A stretch of DNA of 64,000 nt from Maratus speciosus (lineage: Eukaryota; Arthropoda; Arachnida; Araneae; Salticidae), in contig OZ010791.1 in NCBI GenBank assembly GCA_963932465.1, positions 622,053,800-622,117,799 of the forward strand, in the 5' to 3' direction. The notes beneath the pieces were generated by a model, which searched no databases, had not been told where the DNA came from, and saw only the letters and a list, made by a program, of their open reading frames with translations. Made by a program: the position numbers and the translations under genes. This document shows positions 35,830 through 47,290 of this stretch, one piece after another (the first letter of the stretch is position 1; the number at the start of each line of letters is the position of its first letter).

Positions 35830-37169
35830 GGGGAAGACGGGGTACAATGAAACAAAATTTATTAATTTTTTTTTCCTATCCACAATTTTGCATGCACAAA
35901 AATATAATTAATGCATATTTTTAATCTTGTATTTTCCCCATCTAAATAAATTTTTATTACATTCTAAACAATATCTTTATGCTTGAAAAATAACAAAAAA
36001 TAAATGTCTTACAGTGTTTCATTGTACCCCGTATGCCGGGGTACAATGAAACACATACTGGGGTACAATGAAACACTCCAAATGATGGAAGCAATTTTCA
36101 CATCAGTATAGTTTATTTTATGAAAACTGAGACAAATACAAAAACAAAACTTGATTAATAAGGAACTTGATAAAAATATTATAGTCTAAGATGAAAAATA
36201 AGAAAATTCTATTAGTTTAAGAATACCTTTAATTTTATATTAAATTGGCTCAAGTCAGTTTCAAAAATTAGCATTTCTGCTTATATTTCAGCTGCTCCTG
36301 AAGGAATATGGGGTGGTAGTTTCAACACAATGAGTTTTTTTTAAATGTAAGTTTCTAAAAAAAAAAAAAAAAAAAAAAATTAAAACTAGGTTGGAGTCTT
36401 TTTATATCAAGTACTTCACATTTGACTTCATTTAAGTGTATGATTTCTCCAACGGTATATATTTCCTTATGTTTCCATTTATACGGATACTGCTTGTGCC
36501 ATACATGTTGTGTGTGGATATCTCATTCTTAGTACCTTCACCTTGATGACCAGCTGGACCTGGAAAAAAAATCTGGATCATCATCAGAGTCTGTAGCAGG
36601 CAGAGTTTGTTTTCAAAACAATCCCTTCTTAGCTTTTTTTCTCTTTATATTTTTTAATTGCTTAACAAGAGCATTTTTTACTGACTTGGCTAGAACAAAA
36701 CTCTTTTTTTTTCTGTTTTCCTACTCTTACTTCTAATATATTCTATTTACTACTTTTATTAGTATAATAAAACATGTTTCATTGTACCCCGTCTGCAAGT
36801 GTTTCATTGTACCCCGCACTGAGGTTACTAAATAAAAATTTATTTTCAAACTTCTAATATTTATTTTTTTTAGTTTGGTTTTGGAGGTATGAAGACAACA
36901 ACCCAAAGATAACAATGCATAGAAAAAATAATTATTACATATACCAACAAGGAAAAAGAAACAAAATTACTTTTAGTAAAGAAAGTTACTTTCAATGGTG
37001 TAAAAGCAATAATCTTCTATTGCTACTGTTGTAGAAGTGTGAATGTATCCAAATCACATCAGTAATTGGAACATATAGTTGTATAACATATCTGCTCTAT
37101 AAACTGCAACTCTCTATGACAAATTTGATTGATTTTACAAGTAATTTTTCATTGTACCCCGTCTTCCCC
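35830..37169. mobile_element. TA-flanked TIR element, 1.34 kb, with internal copies of its own end
   Basis: Ends are GGGGAAGACGGGGTACAATG and its exact inverse, extending about 24 bases, flanked by TA on each side. The motif GGGGTACAATGAAAC recurs twice internally near 36035-36075 and inverted at 36015 and twice at 36776-36815. The TA duplication points to Tc1/mariner or a related TA-inserting group. No transposase remains; a 60-codon frame at 36733-36915 is not convincing. Confidence 0.8.
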
Positions 37170-37171
37170 TA

Positions 37172-37986
37172 GTTTAAGAGCCAGCTTAGAATTTACCAAT
37201 CCAAACATTGCCATCTTGATTTTTTTCCCACTGTGTTTTATGTTGAAATTGGTTTTTTACTTTATTTTGATTGTCACATCACAATGAGGTCTCCTGTGTT
37301 TTCTAATATGTTGTTATTTATAAATATTGTATTTACCATGATTCGTAAATAATGACATAAGTAGAAAATGTCAGTCTGTCAGCAATCAAAAAAGTTAACC
37401 GATCGGCTCAGTTTTCAGGTTGCACTATTTTAGTTTGGATTGGGTTGCATGGGAATGCTGATGCATGCCAAGAAAAAATCTCAATATTGGGTATTTTGCT
37501 TGTACTAGGATTCTGCTGAAGATCTTTATAATGCTATTATCTATATAATTTATTTCTGAGATGTAAACAATGGATTTTGCAGTTACAAATCACCTGTATT
37601 TCACATACATATTGTTAAAATATCTGCTATTTCCCGAAACACTAAATTTTACATATTTTAATGTTTAACATCTCATTTTGGAATTCTGTAATGAAAACAT
37701 TGTTGCAGTAAAAGACCTTTAATATGCAATTCTCTGTATAACAGCTTCTTTAATGTAAACAATGAATTTTACACTTAAGAAGAGTCTGCAATCTATTTTG
37801 TAGAAATATTGCTACCCTCTAGAGGTCTAAATTTCAAACGTTATTTCATCTTTATCTTCATAATTCTTATTTTTTTAAAGAAAAAAATACTAGCATTAAA
37901 TTAAAAAATTTTGAAATAAATAATACAATGATTTGTCCAGAGGTATTTTTGATCGTGTTTATAAAGCATCATTTTGTTTACATTTT
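37172..37986. other. Non-coding spacer
   Basis: A/T-rich; nothing recognisable on either strand. Confidence 0.5.
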
Positions 37987-38146
37987 AAAACTTCATCAAA
38001 ATAGTTGTAACTTTTCTAATAAATATGTTACATATAATATATGGTAGTAATAATCAGTATATCCGATGAAAATACAAGTAATTTTTTAAAATAAACTATT
38101 TAATGATTTTTTTTTTTATCCCTATTACTGTATTTGATTAATAGTA
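37987..38146 (+). repeat. Direct repeat, empty copy
   Basis: Homologue of 35673-35829. It continues AATAGTAGTTCAAGAATC, matching the sequence on both sides of the MITE with a single TA, so it serves as an empty-site reference. Confidence 0.8.
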
Positions 38147-38773
38147 GTTCAAGAATCATAATTTTATATTGTAAAATCCTTAAAAGCGTCGTTGTATCCA
38201 AACTAAGTGAAATGTATTCAAATGGATACTATGAGGCAAAAAAATTATTTACGTAAATCTTATTTAAAATTTTTAATAGCATTGGACAAAGGATAAATCA
38301 ATTTATTCAAATAAATACATTTAAATGCATTATATAAATTCAGTGAAAGTGACATATTTAAAGTATATTGGAAAATTAAAACTATTATTTAGATGTGTGA
38401 ATATATCTTAGCCAAAACAAAAATAATTTAAATTTAATTTTAAAACAAATCGTTTAAAGCCACATCAAAGCGTCACTAAAATTTTGATATCATATCTTTT
38501 AAAACTCATACTTGGAATTTATGAAAGGTGTAAATGTTAAAGCATCAATAAATAAACTTTTATACTTTTTTTTAAATTGAACATAATTTTTGCACATGCG
38601 ATTATAAAAAAATAAAAAGATGAAATAAATAATATAGAGAGAGATTATAATTAATAGCATAGCGTCACTCAAAATTTGATATCATTATTTTTAAGTTTCA
38701 TATTTAAAATTCTTAGAGCATAAGATAAAGTGCTGCGTCACAAACTTTTAACCCGTTAAGGGTTTTTGTATTG
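38147..38773. other. Right end of the 12.7 kb insert with GCGTCAC repeats
   Basis: AGCGTCACTAAAATTTTGAT at about 38469, AGCGTCACTCAAAATTTGAT at about 38661 and GCTGCGTCACAAA at 38732 form a loose repeat. ACCCGTTAAGGGTTTT near the edge is a short palindrome. These may be terminal motifs of whatever carried the insert. Confidence 0.4.
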
Positions 38774-41700
38774 ATATAATTTAACATTAGAAGCACTAAA
38801 TTTTGAATGTTTATAATTCAAAAACCTATCATTCAAATGACTTGAAATTTGGTGTCTAGGCATAGTTTGAACCGAAGATTTGAAATATTTCGTTAAAATT
38901 GGGTATTGCCATTGAAAAAAAATGAAGTTAGGATTCGTTTTAATATGTAGATGACCCCTTAAGAAAATTTTATATACATCATTTAAAAGTAGACTTTATT
39001 TCCAATCGTTCGGTACCAGTAACTTTCTTCTATGATGATTTGTTGAGGAGTTAGTGGGGGGTGTTTACTTTTTTTTTTCCACGACTGTACATAGTACGTA
39101 CCAATGTCTCAACCGAGTTCGTTGGCCAGCTTCATCCGCCATTTAGTTTCAAAATGGCGGCCATTTAAAATTTTTAAAAGTCCTTCCGGCCAGTGCCGGC
39201 AGGAAGAGGTAGCTTTCAAATTCCTTATTTTAAAAAAGTCAACTTATATTATTCAAACACACGAAGCTCAATTTAGTGGAAACCGAATATAGGAGATTCA
39301 ATACTAATTTTTATCAATACTAAACCATCATGAATGAGAATTTCGCGAAATTAGTCATCTTTATCCAAGCTGCTTTTATTTAAAGTAACTTATATTTGGC
39401 TGAGATGTTGATGTATACTATCCACATGCCTTCTTACATGGAAATAGGCGAATACGTGTGTTATCGCGTGACAAATACAAGATCGTTTCAAAATGTTAGC
39501 CATACTAGATATTCAAAGTGCTATAATTCAACCATTTTTTAAGATATAAACAAAAGAACAAATTTTCAGAAACAAAATCTGCTCCGGAATCTTTGTATCA
39601 AGGCCAAACACATAAAAAAAATCTTTTTAATTTTCCAATTTTTTAATACCTCATTTTAAATTTTAAATTTAAATTTTTTTTAAATGGCAACCCTTTTGAA
39701 AGAAGATGGCGAATGAAGCTGGCCAACGAACTCGGTCGAGACATTGGTATGTACTATGTACAGACCAAGTAAGATCCAAATCGGTTCATAAATACGCCTG
39801 TTATCGCATGACAAAAATCAGGTCCTTTTAAAATGTCAGCCGAAATAGAAATTCAAAGTGCTATCTATAACTCAGCGATTTTTTAGGGTTTCGTTCATCT
39901 GACGAAACCCTATTCGTCTCACTCCTTTGTCTATCTGTCTGTCCGTCACAGAGCCCGTTCTCAGAAACTATACATGTTAGAGATTTGAAATTTTGGTTAC
40001 TTATAGCTGAACACCTCACATCAAACAACAAATCATAAAATTTTGAAAAAGATGGTAATTAACTGAATTACGGGCTAATTAACTTCTAAAATTAACCAAT
40101 CCACCTTTCTAACGCAGATTCAAATGAACTTTCTCCAAATCATCCGTGTTTCTCCTAAGGGTTGCCAGTAAAATCAGCCGATGCATGGTTACCACAGAGG
40201 AAATTAAGCCGAAAAATGAAGTGGGCATTTTAAATCGAAATCGCATATCAGAAAATATTGGTCCGAGAAATTTGTAAATGGAATAGACAGACGCAGAAAA
40301 AAATCTACTTTCATTTGGTATAAAGTTCACATTTCTGCGATGTGTATAAGTTAAAATATCCACTAAAAATCGATCGATAAAAATTTATTTTCTTTAATTG
40401 GAAAGACAAGGAAACAAGTGGGTAAGTGTGGTGTGATGATACATCGCACAATGGGTTTCGTTTAATATTCCTTTCAAAACACTTTCTTTCAAAACGTCCA
40501 GTACATTTATCGCCATGGAATACCTTCTAAATTTTGGCAAACACATCCTAAACTATGTTAAAGTTTCAAACATATTCGCCTTGTTATATTTCCTAATTTT
40601 GTTCGCCCCCCCCCCCCCCAAAATGCTACGAAATATCACATGACGGGTATCTGCCAAATTTAGAAAAGTGCCCCCCTTGGGGGGGGATTGGGCAGATGGT
40701 CACCATGATTTTTGACGCGGCCTGATTTTAAAAATTTATGTTATGTTTTATAAGCCATATTAAAGTTTCAAACAGATCGTCCAGTTATATTTTCTAATTT
40801 TGTTCGCGCACCTCCCTCAACCCACCCCCCTCCTCGAAATGCGACGCACCCTTCTTCTTTATAATTTATTATCGTGTGTTATAAAGTATCTTAAAGTTTA
40901 AAACAGATTGAATTGTTAGATTTCCTACTTTAAATGAAATCGCGGTCTGTTAATTCCACATTCCACCACCAGGGAGCGCACTGTATTCTTAACAAAAGTA
41001 TATCTGAACGAAACTCCTTTACACAACCCATTAGTAGATATGTTACTCGAGGGGGTGGCGGTCTTCAGCAAGAATTTAAGATAATTGTTGAAATTACTAT
41101 TCGGAAATAGTGGTAATTTAACTTTTGACATATTTATATTTAATAAGTATAAGTAGCATGTATCTGAGGACTCCATCAAAAAACGCACCTGAAACGGTAT
41201 GAAACAAAAAAGAAATATTTTGCCCCTCCCCACCTTCCCGAAATTTCACGCGCCATTTTTTATAAACTTTTTCTAATGTGTTATAAACTATCGTAAAATT
41301 TCAAACAGATCGCCTTGTTATATTTCCTAATTTTAACAAAAATGTTAGTTCCACATTCCACCACCAGGGAGCGCACTCTATTCTTAACAAAACTGTATCG
41401 GAAGGAAACTCCGTTAAACAACCTATAAGTAGATATGTTACTCGAGGTGGTGGCGGTCTTAATAAGAAATTAAAATATTTGCTGAAATTACTATTAGGAA
41501 ATAGTAGTAACTAAACTTTAGCCAATTTTATGTTAAATAAATAGCATATATCTCAGGACTCCCTCAAAAAGTCACCTAAAGCGGTCAGAAACGCTAATTT
41601 TTTAAATAGAAATCTAGCGCCCCCCGCCTCCCCGGAATTTCGCGTGTCATTCTTTCTTACACTTTATCTTATGTGTTATAAAAGATCTTAAAGTTTCAAA

Positions 41701-41925
41701 CAGATCGACTTGTTAGATTTCCTAATTTTAACAAAATCGCGTTATGTAAGTTCCACATTCCACCACCAGGGAATGCACTCTATTCTTAACAAAAGCATAT
41801 CTGAACGAAACTCCTTTACGCAATCTTTCCGTAGATAGATGAGTCGGGATGGTAGCGGTCTTAAACAAGAATTTAAAATATTTGCTGCGGTAACAAACGC
41901 TAAGATTTTAAAAATAATTCTAGCT
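38774..41925 (+). repeat. Second copy of the duplication, right part
   Basis: Matches 22488-25631 in order: right half of the Tc1-type MITE (to 39087), A array, reversed A tail at 39180, B head at 39895, reversed B tail at 40415 and the 395-bp units. It continues beyond 41925 into the rest of the minus B element, which the first copy lacks. Confidence 0.85.
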
Positions 41926-42976
41926 CCCCCCCCCTCCTCGAAATATCACACTCCATTCTTTTTTACACTTTTTTCTATGTGTTATAAACTATCTTAAAGT
42001 TTCAAACAGACTGAGTAGCGGTCTTAACCAATAATTCAAAATATTTCCTGAAATTACTATTAGAAAATAGTGGTATGAAGTAAACTTTCTGATGATGAAT
42101 GAGTTATACTTATCTCATATCGCTGTTCAAAAAGCCCAGGCAAATTATTAGATTTCCTAATTTAAGTTAATTCGTGGTTAAATAAGCCCGTCTCTTCATT
42201 TTAATCGACGCATTTGATAGGAATAAACCGATTAATTAAATAATAATTAATATTTCAGCTTGTAATTAAGATAGAACTTAGATATGGGTATCAATGAAAT
42301 CAGCGAGAAATTTGACATCGGGATGCCAAAAAATTTAATCAAAAAATTTAATATTTAAAAAGTTAAAATTTCGTATTAAAATATGCTATTATGGAAAACC
42401 GCAGCGTCGTCATGTCTACCTGCTTTCCCGCCCAATTCAAATATTTTTATTTCCTTGTCTTTCCAATTAAAGAAATTAAATTTTTATCGATCGATTTTTA
42501 GTGGATATTTTAACTTATACACATCGCAGAAATGTGAACTTTATACCAAATGAAAGTAGATTTTTTTCTGCGTCTGTCTATTCCATTTACAAATTTCTCG
42601 GACCAATATTTTCTGATATACGATTTCGCTTTAAAATCTCCACTTCATTTTTCGGCTTAATTTCCTCCGTGGTAACCGTGCATTCGGCTGATTTTACTGG
42701 CAACCCTTAGGAGAAACACGGATGATTTCGAGAAAGTCCGTTTGAATTTGCGTTAAAAAGGTGGATTGGTTAATTTTAGAAGTTAATTAGCCCGTAATTC
42801 GGTTAATTACCAACTTTTTCAAAATTTTATGATTTGTTGTTTGATGTGAAGTGTTCAGCTGTAAGTACCCAAAATTTCAAGTCTCTAACATGTATAGTTT
42901 CTGAGAACGGGCTCTGTGACGGACAGACAGACAGAGGAGCGAGACGAATAGGGTTTCGTGAGATGAACGAAACCCT
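40415..42976 (-). mobile_element. Family B minus element, complete (2.56 kb)
   Basis: On the minus strand it begins AGGGTTTCGTTCATCTCACG at 42976, then ATTCGTCTCGCTCC, a GTCT tract, the 330-bp arm, GGCGGGAAAGCAGG, and about four units of roughly 395 bp. It ends with the tail hairpin (GATG-TAT-CATC) and ACTTACCCACTTG at 40415. It is inserted at a T run within the plus B element, making a 520-bp inverted repeat with 39895-40414. The 69- and 102-codon frames inside are repeat by-products. Confidence 0.7.
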
Positions 42977-43065
42977 AAAAAGATTTCATTTCGGCGCGAA
43001 AGCAGGTGTGCTCAACTTCAGACATGACGGCGACCTTGCGGTTTTCGGTAATCAATGGCGGATCT

Positions 43066-43100
43066 AAGGGGGGGGGGGGGCTATCCCCCCCCCCCCTTGG
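43066..43100. repeat. G-run / C-run hairpin next to the hAT-like end
   Basis: A G13-14 run and a C13 run separated by CTAT form an almost perfect hairpin directly inside the left terminus. Confidence 0.7.
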
Positions 43101-43139
43101 GCAAATAAAGGGTTTGAAAAACGGCATTATGCATCCTCA

Positions 43140-43465
43140 CGAGAAATGACTTGGGGCGAAGCTCGAGCGCGGCGCGACCCGTCCCAGGTCGCGCCAGTTT
43201 TAATCCACAAGACTCGTGCTGGATCAGGTCTTCCCTCTTTTAGAGCCAGGCCGTGTCCTGATCTTAAATTTTTCTGCAGATTCGGGTCTGGCCAGACTTC
43301 TTTTTCTTCCAGGTCGAGCCTGGCCTGGACTTCATTCTTCCTAGAGGTCTGCACTGCCCGAAATTTCCAAGTCGGGCCTCGGCCCGGAATAAAAACTAAA
43401 CGTTCAGTCCGTGTCAGTCCTTATGATAAGCGTTACTGGCCCGATCGCGACCTGTGCACTCCTCT
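43140..43465. other. GC-rich palindromic stretch in the hAT-like element
   Basis: Contains CGCGGCGCGACC, GGTCGCGCC, GGGCCTCGGCCCGG and several CCAGG/CCTGG pairs. Long frames on both strands (129 codons plus, 75 minus) result from the base composition and palindromes. Similar GGGCCGGGCGATAAC sequence occurs near 44690. Confidence 0.5.
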
Positions 43466-43469
43466 AAAT

Positions 43470-44401
43470 TCCGACTGTCTGTCCGTCTGTCTGTATGTGA
43501 CACAAATTTTGTGGGCGCTCTATCTCAAGAACTAATGCGCAGAATTTAATAAAAATTTATATTCAGGTAGTCCCTGATATAGATTGGTACTGATTAGTTT
43601 TTGGTGTAAATCGCCCAGCAGGTGGCGCTGCTATGTAGCATTTTGCAGGATTTCCGCAAAAGCTCTATCTCAAGAACTAATGCACGGAATTTTATAAAAC
43701 TTCAGATTCCGTTAGTCCTTGACATGAATGGATGCTGTTTACGTTTTGGTGTAAGTCGCCCAACAGGTGGCGCTGCTATGCTGCATTTTGCAGGATTTAC
43801 ACTATTTTTGCAGTAGCTCTATCTCAAGAACCAATGTACACATTTTCATCAAACTTCGGATTTAGTTAGTCCTTTATATGGAATGATGCTGACTACGTGT
43901 TTGTGTAAATCGCCCAATAGGTGGCGCTGCTGTGCTGCATTTTGAGCTATTTCCTAAATAGCTCTATCTCAAGAACTAATGCACGAATTTTCATCAAACT
44001 TCAGATTTAAGTATAACTTGATTAATATTGCCGCTGATTATGTGTTGTTGCAAATCGCTCAACAGGTGGCGCTTCTATGCTGCATTTGTCATGATTTGCG
44101 CAATACCTCTATCTCAAGAACTAATGCATGAATTTTCCTCACACTTCATATTCAGTTAGACGTTGACATAAGTTGGTGATAATTAGGTTCTGGTGTAAAT
44201 AACCCAATAGATGGCGCTGCTATGCTGCATTTTGCTGGATTTACACGATTTCAGTGACAGTCATACCTCGAGAACTAATGCACGGAATTTCATATTTTTA
44301 GAATTCTCATGATGAACACAGATTGGCACTGAGATAGTGAATTTTGAAGTATTGACATGTATGAGATAGAAGAAAGTTTTGTGATGGCCACAACATACTA
44401 G
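43470..44401 (+). mobile_element. Family C HINE-like element without its head (C4)
   Basis: Starts in the GTCY tract (CTGTCCGTCTGTCTGTATG) and leader TGACACAAATTTTGTGGGCG, then about six 145-bp units (AGGTGGCGCTGCTATG). Ends AGATAGAAGAAAGTTTTGTG, hairpin TTGTG-ATGGC-CACAA and CATACTAG before T. The normal head palindrome and FSTDLH-coding leader are missing. Confidence 0.65.
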
Positions 44402-44839
44402 TTCCTTGTAGAGCTTTAAAATTGTGATTTTCTTTTATCATGCGTTTCTTTCATTCTAAACTGATTTTTTAACTGGATTTTCATTTGAATGTAATTGTCT
44501 CATATTTTTAAGTAGTGTTTATGTACATAATTGCCTAAATAGTCCTTAATAATATCGTTTTTATGTATTCATGAATTTGGAACATAATCTGAAAATAAAA
44601 TATGAGCATAAGTAAATGTGGTGTGCTTTATGAATAGTTTTAAAGGCAAAATGCAGGCTGTGCTGGAGTCGATTTTTTAGCTTTTATACCGGGCCGGGCG
44701 ATAACTTTTTTGTGCGGGTTGGACATGGACTTGGGCCAGAAAATTTCAGCCCGAGGAAACCTCTAACTGACATAAGGAAGGCCGCTTTATTTTTTTTTAA
44801 ATGCTTCTTTCATCCATCATCCCATAGCTAATGAACATA

Positions 44840-46536
44840 CAGGGTGTCCCAAAATGCACTGGCTGATTTTAAAATTCAATAACTTGCAAATGGTGGCAGC
44901 TATTAAAACAAATACTTGCAGGAGAGTTATGTAAGAAGTCAAGAAGTAGGGGTGATTATGTTCCGAATTTTCCAAAAATTTTACCCTCTCGCTGCGCATC
45001 CCGCGATTTCCACGGCCAACCTAAAAGTAGCAAAATTTGCACAACCCGCGATTTCCGCAGCAAATCTTTTTTTTTTTATGATCTAATTCTATTAAAAAAA
45101 AAAAAAAACTTTTTTACAAAGGTTTCGGGCATATTTTAACTCTAAAATATATGAAGATTTGAAATATGTAATAAAATAAATGCGCAATTTTTGAAGCTAT
45201 TTTGCTTAAAAATACGCGGCGAGAGGGTTAAGGCGTTCGGTTCAGAAAATTAAAAAAAATTCATCAATGCTTAAATTCGGACATAAAAATAGTCACGAAT
45301 TTTGACAAATGGTCGTCATAAAAAATCTATTTCGTCAATCTAAAAATAACTTCAATTCCTCCAAAGGATCACGGAAAAAGCGCAAATTTTGTCAAAAAGG
45401 AAGACGAAAAAGAGTGAATTTGTTCAAAGAGACGCCGAAAAAGCGCGAATTTGGTCAAAGGGCCGCTGGAAAAACGCGAAATTCTTCAAATGATCGAGAA
45501 AAAAGTGAGTTTCGTCAAAGGGCAGCAGAAAAAATTTAAATTTCGTCAAAGGATCGCGGCACAAAACGGGAATTTTGGCAAATGGCCACGAAAAACCACG
45601 AATTTCGTCAAAGGTTTGCGAAAAAATGCAATTCTTATCAAAGAATCGCGAAAGAAACGCGAATTTCATCAAATGGTCGCGAAAGAAACGGGAATTTCAT
45701 CAAAGGGTCGCGAAAGAAACGCGAATTTCATCAAAGGGTCGCCAAAGAAACGCGAATTTGGTCAAAGAGTCTCGAAAAAACTCAAATTTTGTCAAAGGAT
45801 CGCGGATAAAACTCGAATTTCGTCAAAGGATTGCTGAAAAACGCGAGTTTTGTCAAAGAATAGTGGAAAACGCGCATTTTGTCAAAGAGTCGTGGAAGAA
45901 ATGCAAATTTCACCAAAGAGTCGTCGAAAAAATACAGCGGTCTCTTTAGAAAACAGCACAAACGTATATATCTATATGTTTATTATTATAGATATCGTTT
46001 TTAATCTGAAATAATATACTGAACTAACTTTTAAAGAAACGGGTTAACACAAACACAGCTTGCGCAAGAATCTGCACTCAGCGACTCAGCCTGAAATCGA
46101 CCCGAATCGAAAACAGTTAAACCGACCTCCAACAAAAATAATTAGTGCCAGGATTGAATCCCCCTCCCTCTACTGTAACCTTTCAGAAAATTTGCTTTGA
46201 ATTTCAGATTTTTTTTTATTTTTATTTATTGGGAATCACCCCTAATCAGGAGTTTTTTTACTGCGATTGTATATTTTAGTTTAAAATAGCAACGATAGAG
46301 GGCGCTGCAAGCAATAGACGCTAAATCTGTGCCCGGAGGAGGAAGGCCAGAAATTGGGCCCCGATTTAACGACTATTGATTGCAGCGCCATCTATCGCTG
46401 CTGTTGTAAAGTAAAATCAAGAATTGCAGCAAAAAATCTGACATCTTACATAACCTGCAAGATTTTTTTTAAATGGCTGTCATCATTTGCAAGTTATTGA
46501 ATTTTAAAATCAGTCAGTCCATTTTGGGATACCCGG
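44840..46536. mobile_element. TIR element with CAGGGTGTCCCAAAATG ends, 1.70 kb
   Basis: The left end CAGGGTGTCCCAAAATGCAC and the inverted right end CCGGGTATCCCAAAATGGAC belong to inverted repeats of about 100 bases (both include TTCAATAACTTGCAAATG). TA flanks both sides (44838-44839, 46537-46538). This end type is common in arthropod TA-inserting elements. The interior has no transposase; it holds a minisatellite and a separate inverted repeat (AGGGCGCTGCAAGCAATAG near 46295 against 46370-46395). Confidence 0.7.
45305..45940 (+). repeat. Minisatellite, about 31-bp unit, roughly 20 copies
   Basis: Each unit has GCGAAAGAAACGCGAATTT followed by a TCAAAG box, with unit lengths of 29-31. Copies in the middle (45660-45750) are almost identical and decay towards the edges. 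Because the unit is not a multiple of three and lacks stops in any plus frame, overlapping frames of 75-128 codons appear in all three frames, rich in K, R, F, N. These are by-products, not proteins. Confidence 0.85.
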
Positions 46537-46849
46537 TATGTTTTTTGATAAGTTTCAAATCATTCTTTACTGAATTACAACTGATCTTAGATATAAAGAG
46601 ACAAGCAGTTTTATACCAAATTAGTACTTTTTACATAATCCTGAAGATTAAAAAGTATCCCTAGATAATTATTTGGACGTGTCCGTTATGGAGCTTTTAC
46701 TGTATATTGTTTTTATCTTCAAAAATATTTAGACTTACTTTTCAAAAATCCGGTTAACCCGAACCCTTCTCGCAATAGTGAAAACCCAATCCGAAACTGA
46801 CTCAATCCCGAAATAATGTCTAACCCAATCTAACCCAAACCCAGCGCGC

Positions 46850-47290
46850 TAGGCGCAGCTAAAAAGTAGAAGTCAACCCGACCCGCAGCAGAAAAATAGA
46901 AGTCAACTGGGCCCAAACCCAACCCGCAGCAAAAAAGTAGAAGTTAACCCGACCCGCAGCAAAAAGTAGAAGTCAACCAAACCCAAACGCGACCCACAGA
47001 AAAAAGGAGAAGTCAACCCGACCTGCAGCAGAAAACTAGAAGTCAACCGGGCCCAAACCCGACCCGCAGCAAAAAAGTAGAAGTTTACCCGACCCGCAGC
47101 AAAAATAAGTCAACCGGACCCAAACGCGACCCACAGAAAAAAGTAGAAGTCAACCTGACCTGCAGCAGAAAACTAGAAGTCAACCGGGCCCAAACCTGAC
47201 ACGCAGCAAAAAAGTAGAAGTTTACTCGACCCGCAGCAAAAAGTGGAAGTCAACCGGACCCAAACCCGACCCTCAGCGAAAAAAATTAGC
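46850..47290 (+). repeat. Minisatellite with CCCGACCCGCAGC units
   Basis: Repeated AACCCGACCCGCAGCAAAAA, GTAGAAGTCAACC and GGGCCCAAAC boxes, in a higher-order pattern of about 60 and 125 bases. It lies just inside the right end of the hAT-like element. No coding potential. Confidence 0.8.

Larger units (their letters stand above)
26084..38773. mobile_element. 12.69 kb insert splitting the second duplication copy
   Basis: Comparison with the uninterrupted first copy fixes both edges: the copy runs to TATGAAAAT at 26083 and resumes with ATATAATTT at 38774, sharing only AT. Near the ends are GTGACGCAGC (26107-26116) and its inverse GCTGCGTCAC (38732-38741), a weak hint of inverted ends. The contents are old and diverse (hAT-like element, HINE copies, a dead Tc1, a MITE), so this may be a very large nested transposon or a captured genomic segment. 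The carrier is not identified. Confidence 0.65.

Noticed and set aside
43146..43535. 129-codon plus frame
   Set aside because: GC-rich palindromic DNA running into the C-element microsatellite; a 75-codon frame is open on the other strand over the same bases.
45451..45949. Frames of 124-128 codons encoding K/R/F-rich repeats
   Set aside because: Produced by a 31-bp minisatellite that lacks stops in all forward frames.
44000..47290. CRISPR-like regular repeats
   Set aside because: Units are contiguous and degenerate, without unique spacers, and lie in eukaryotic transposons.
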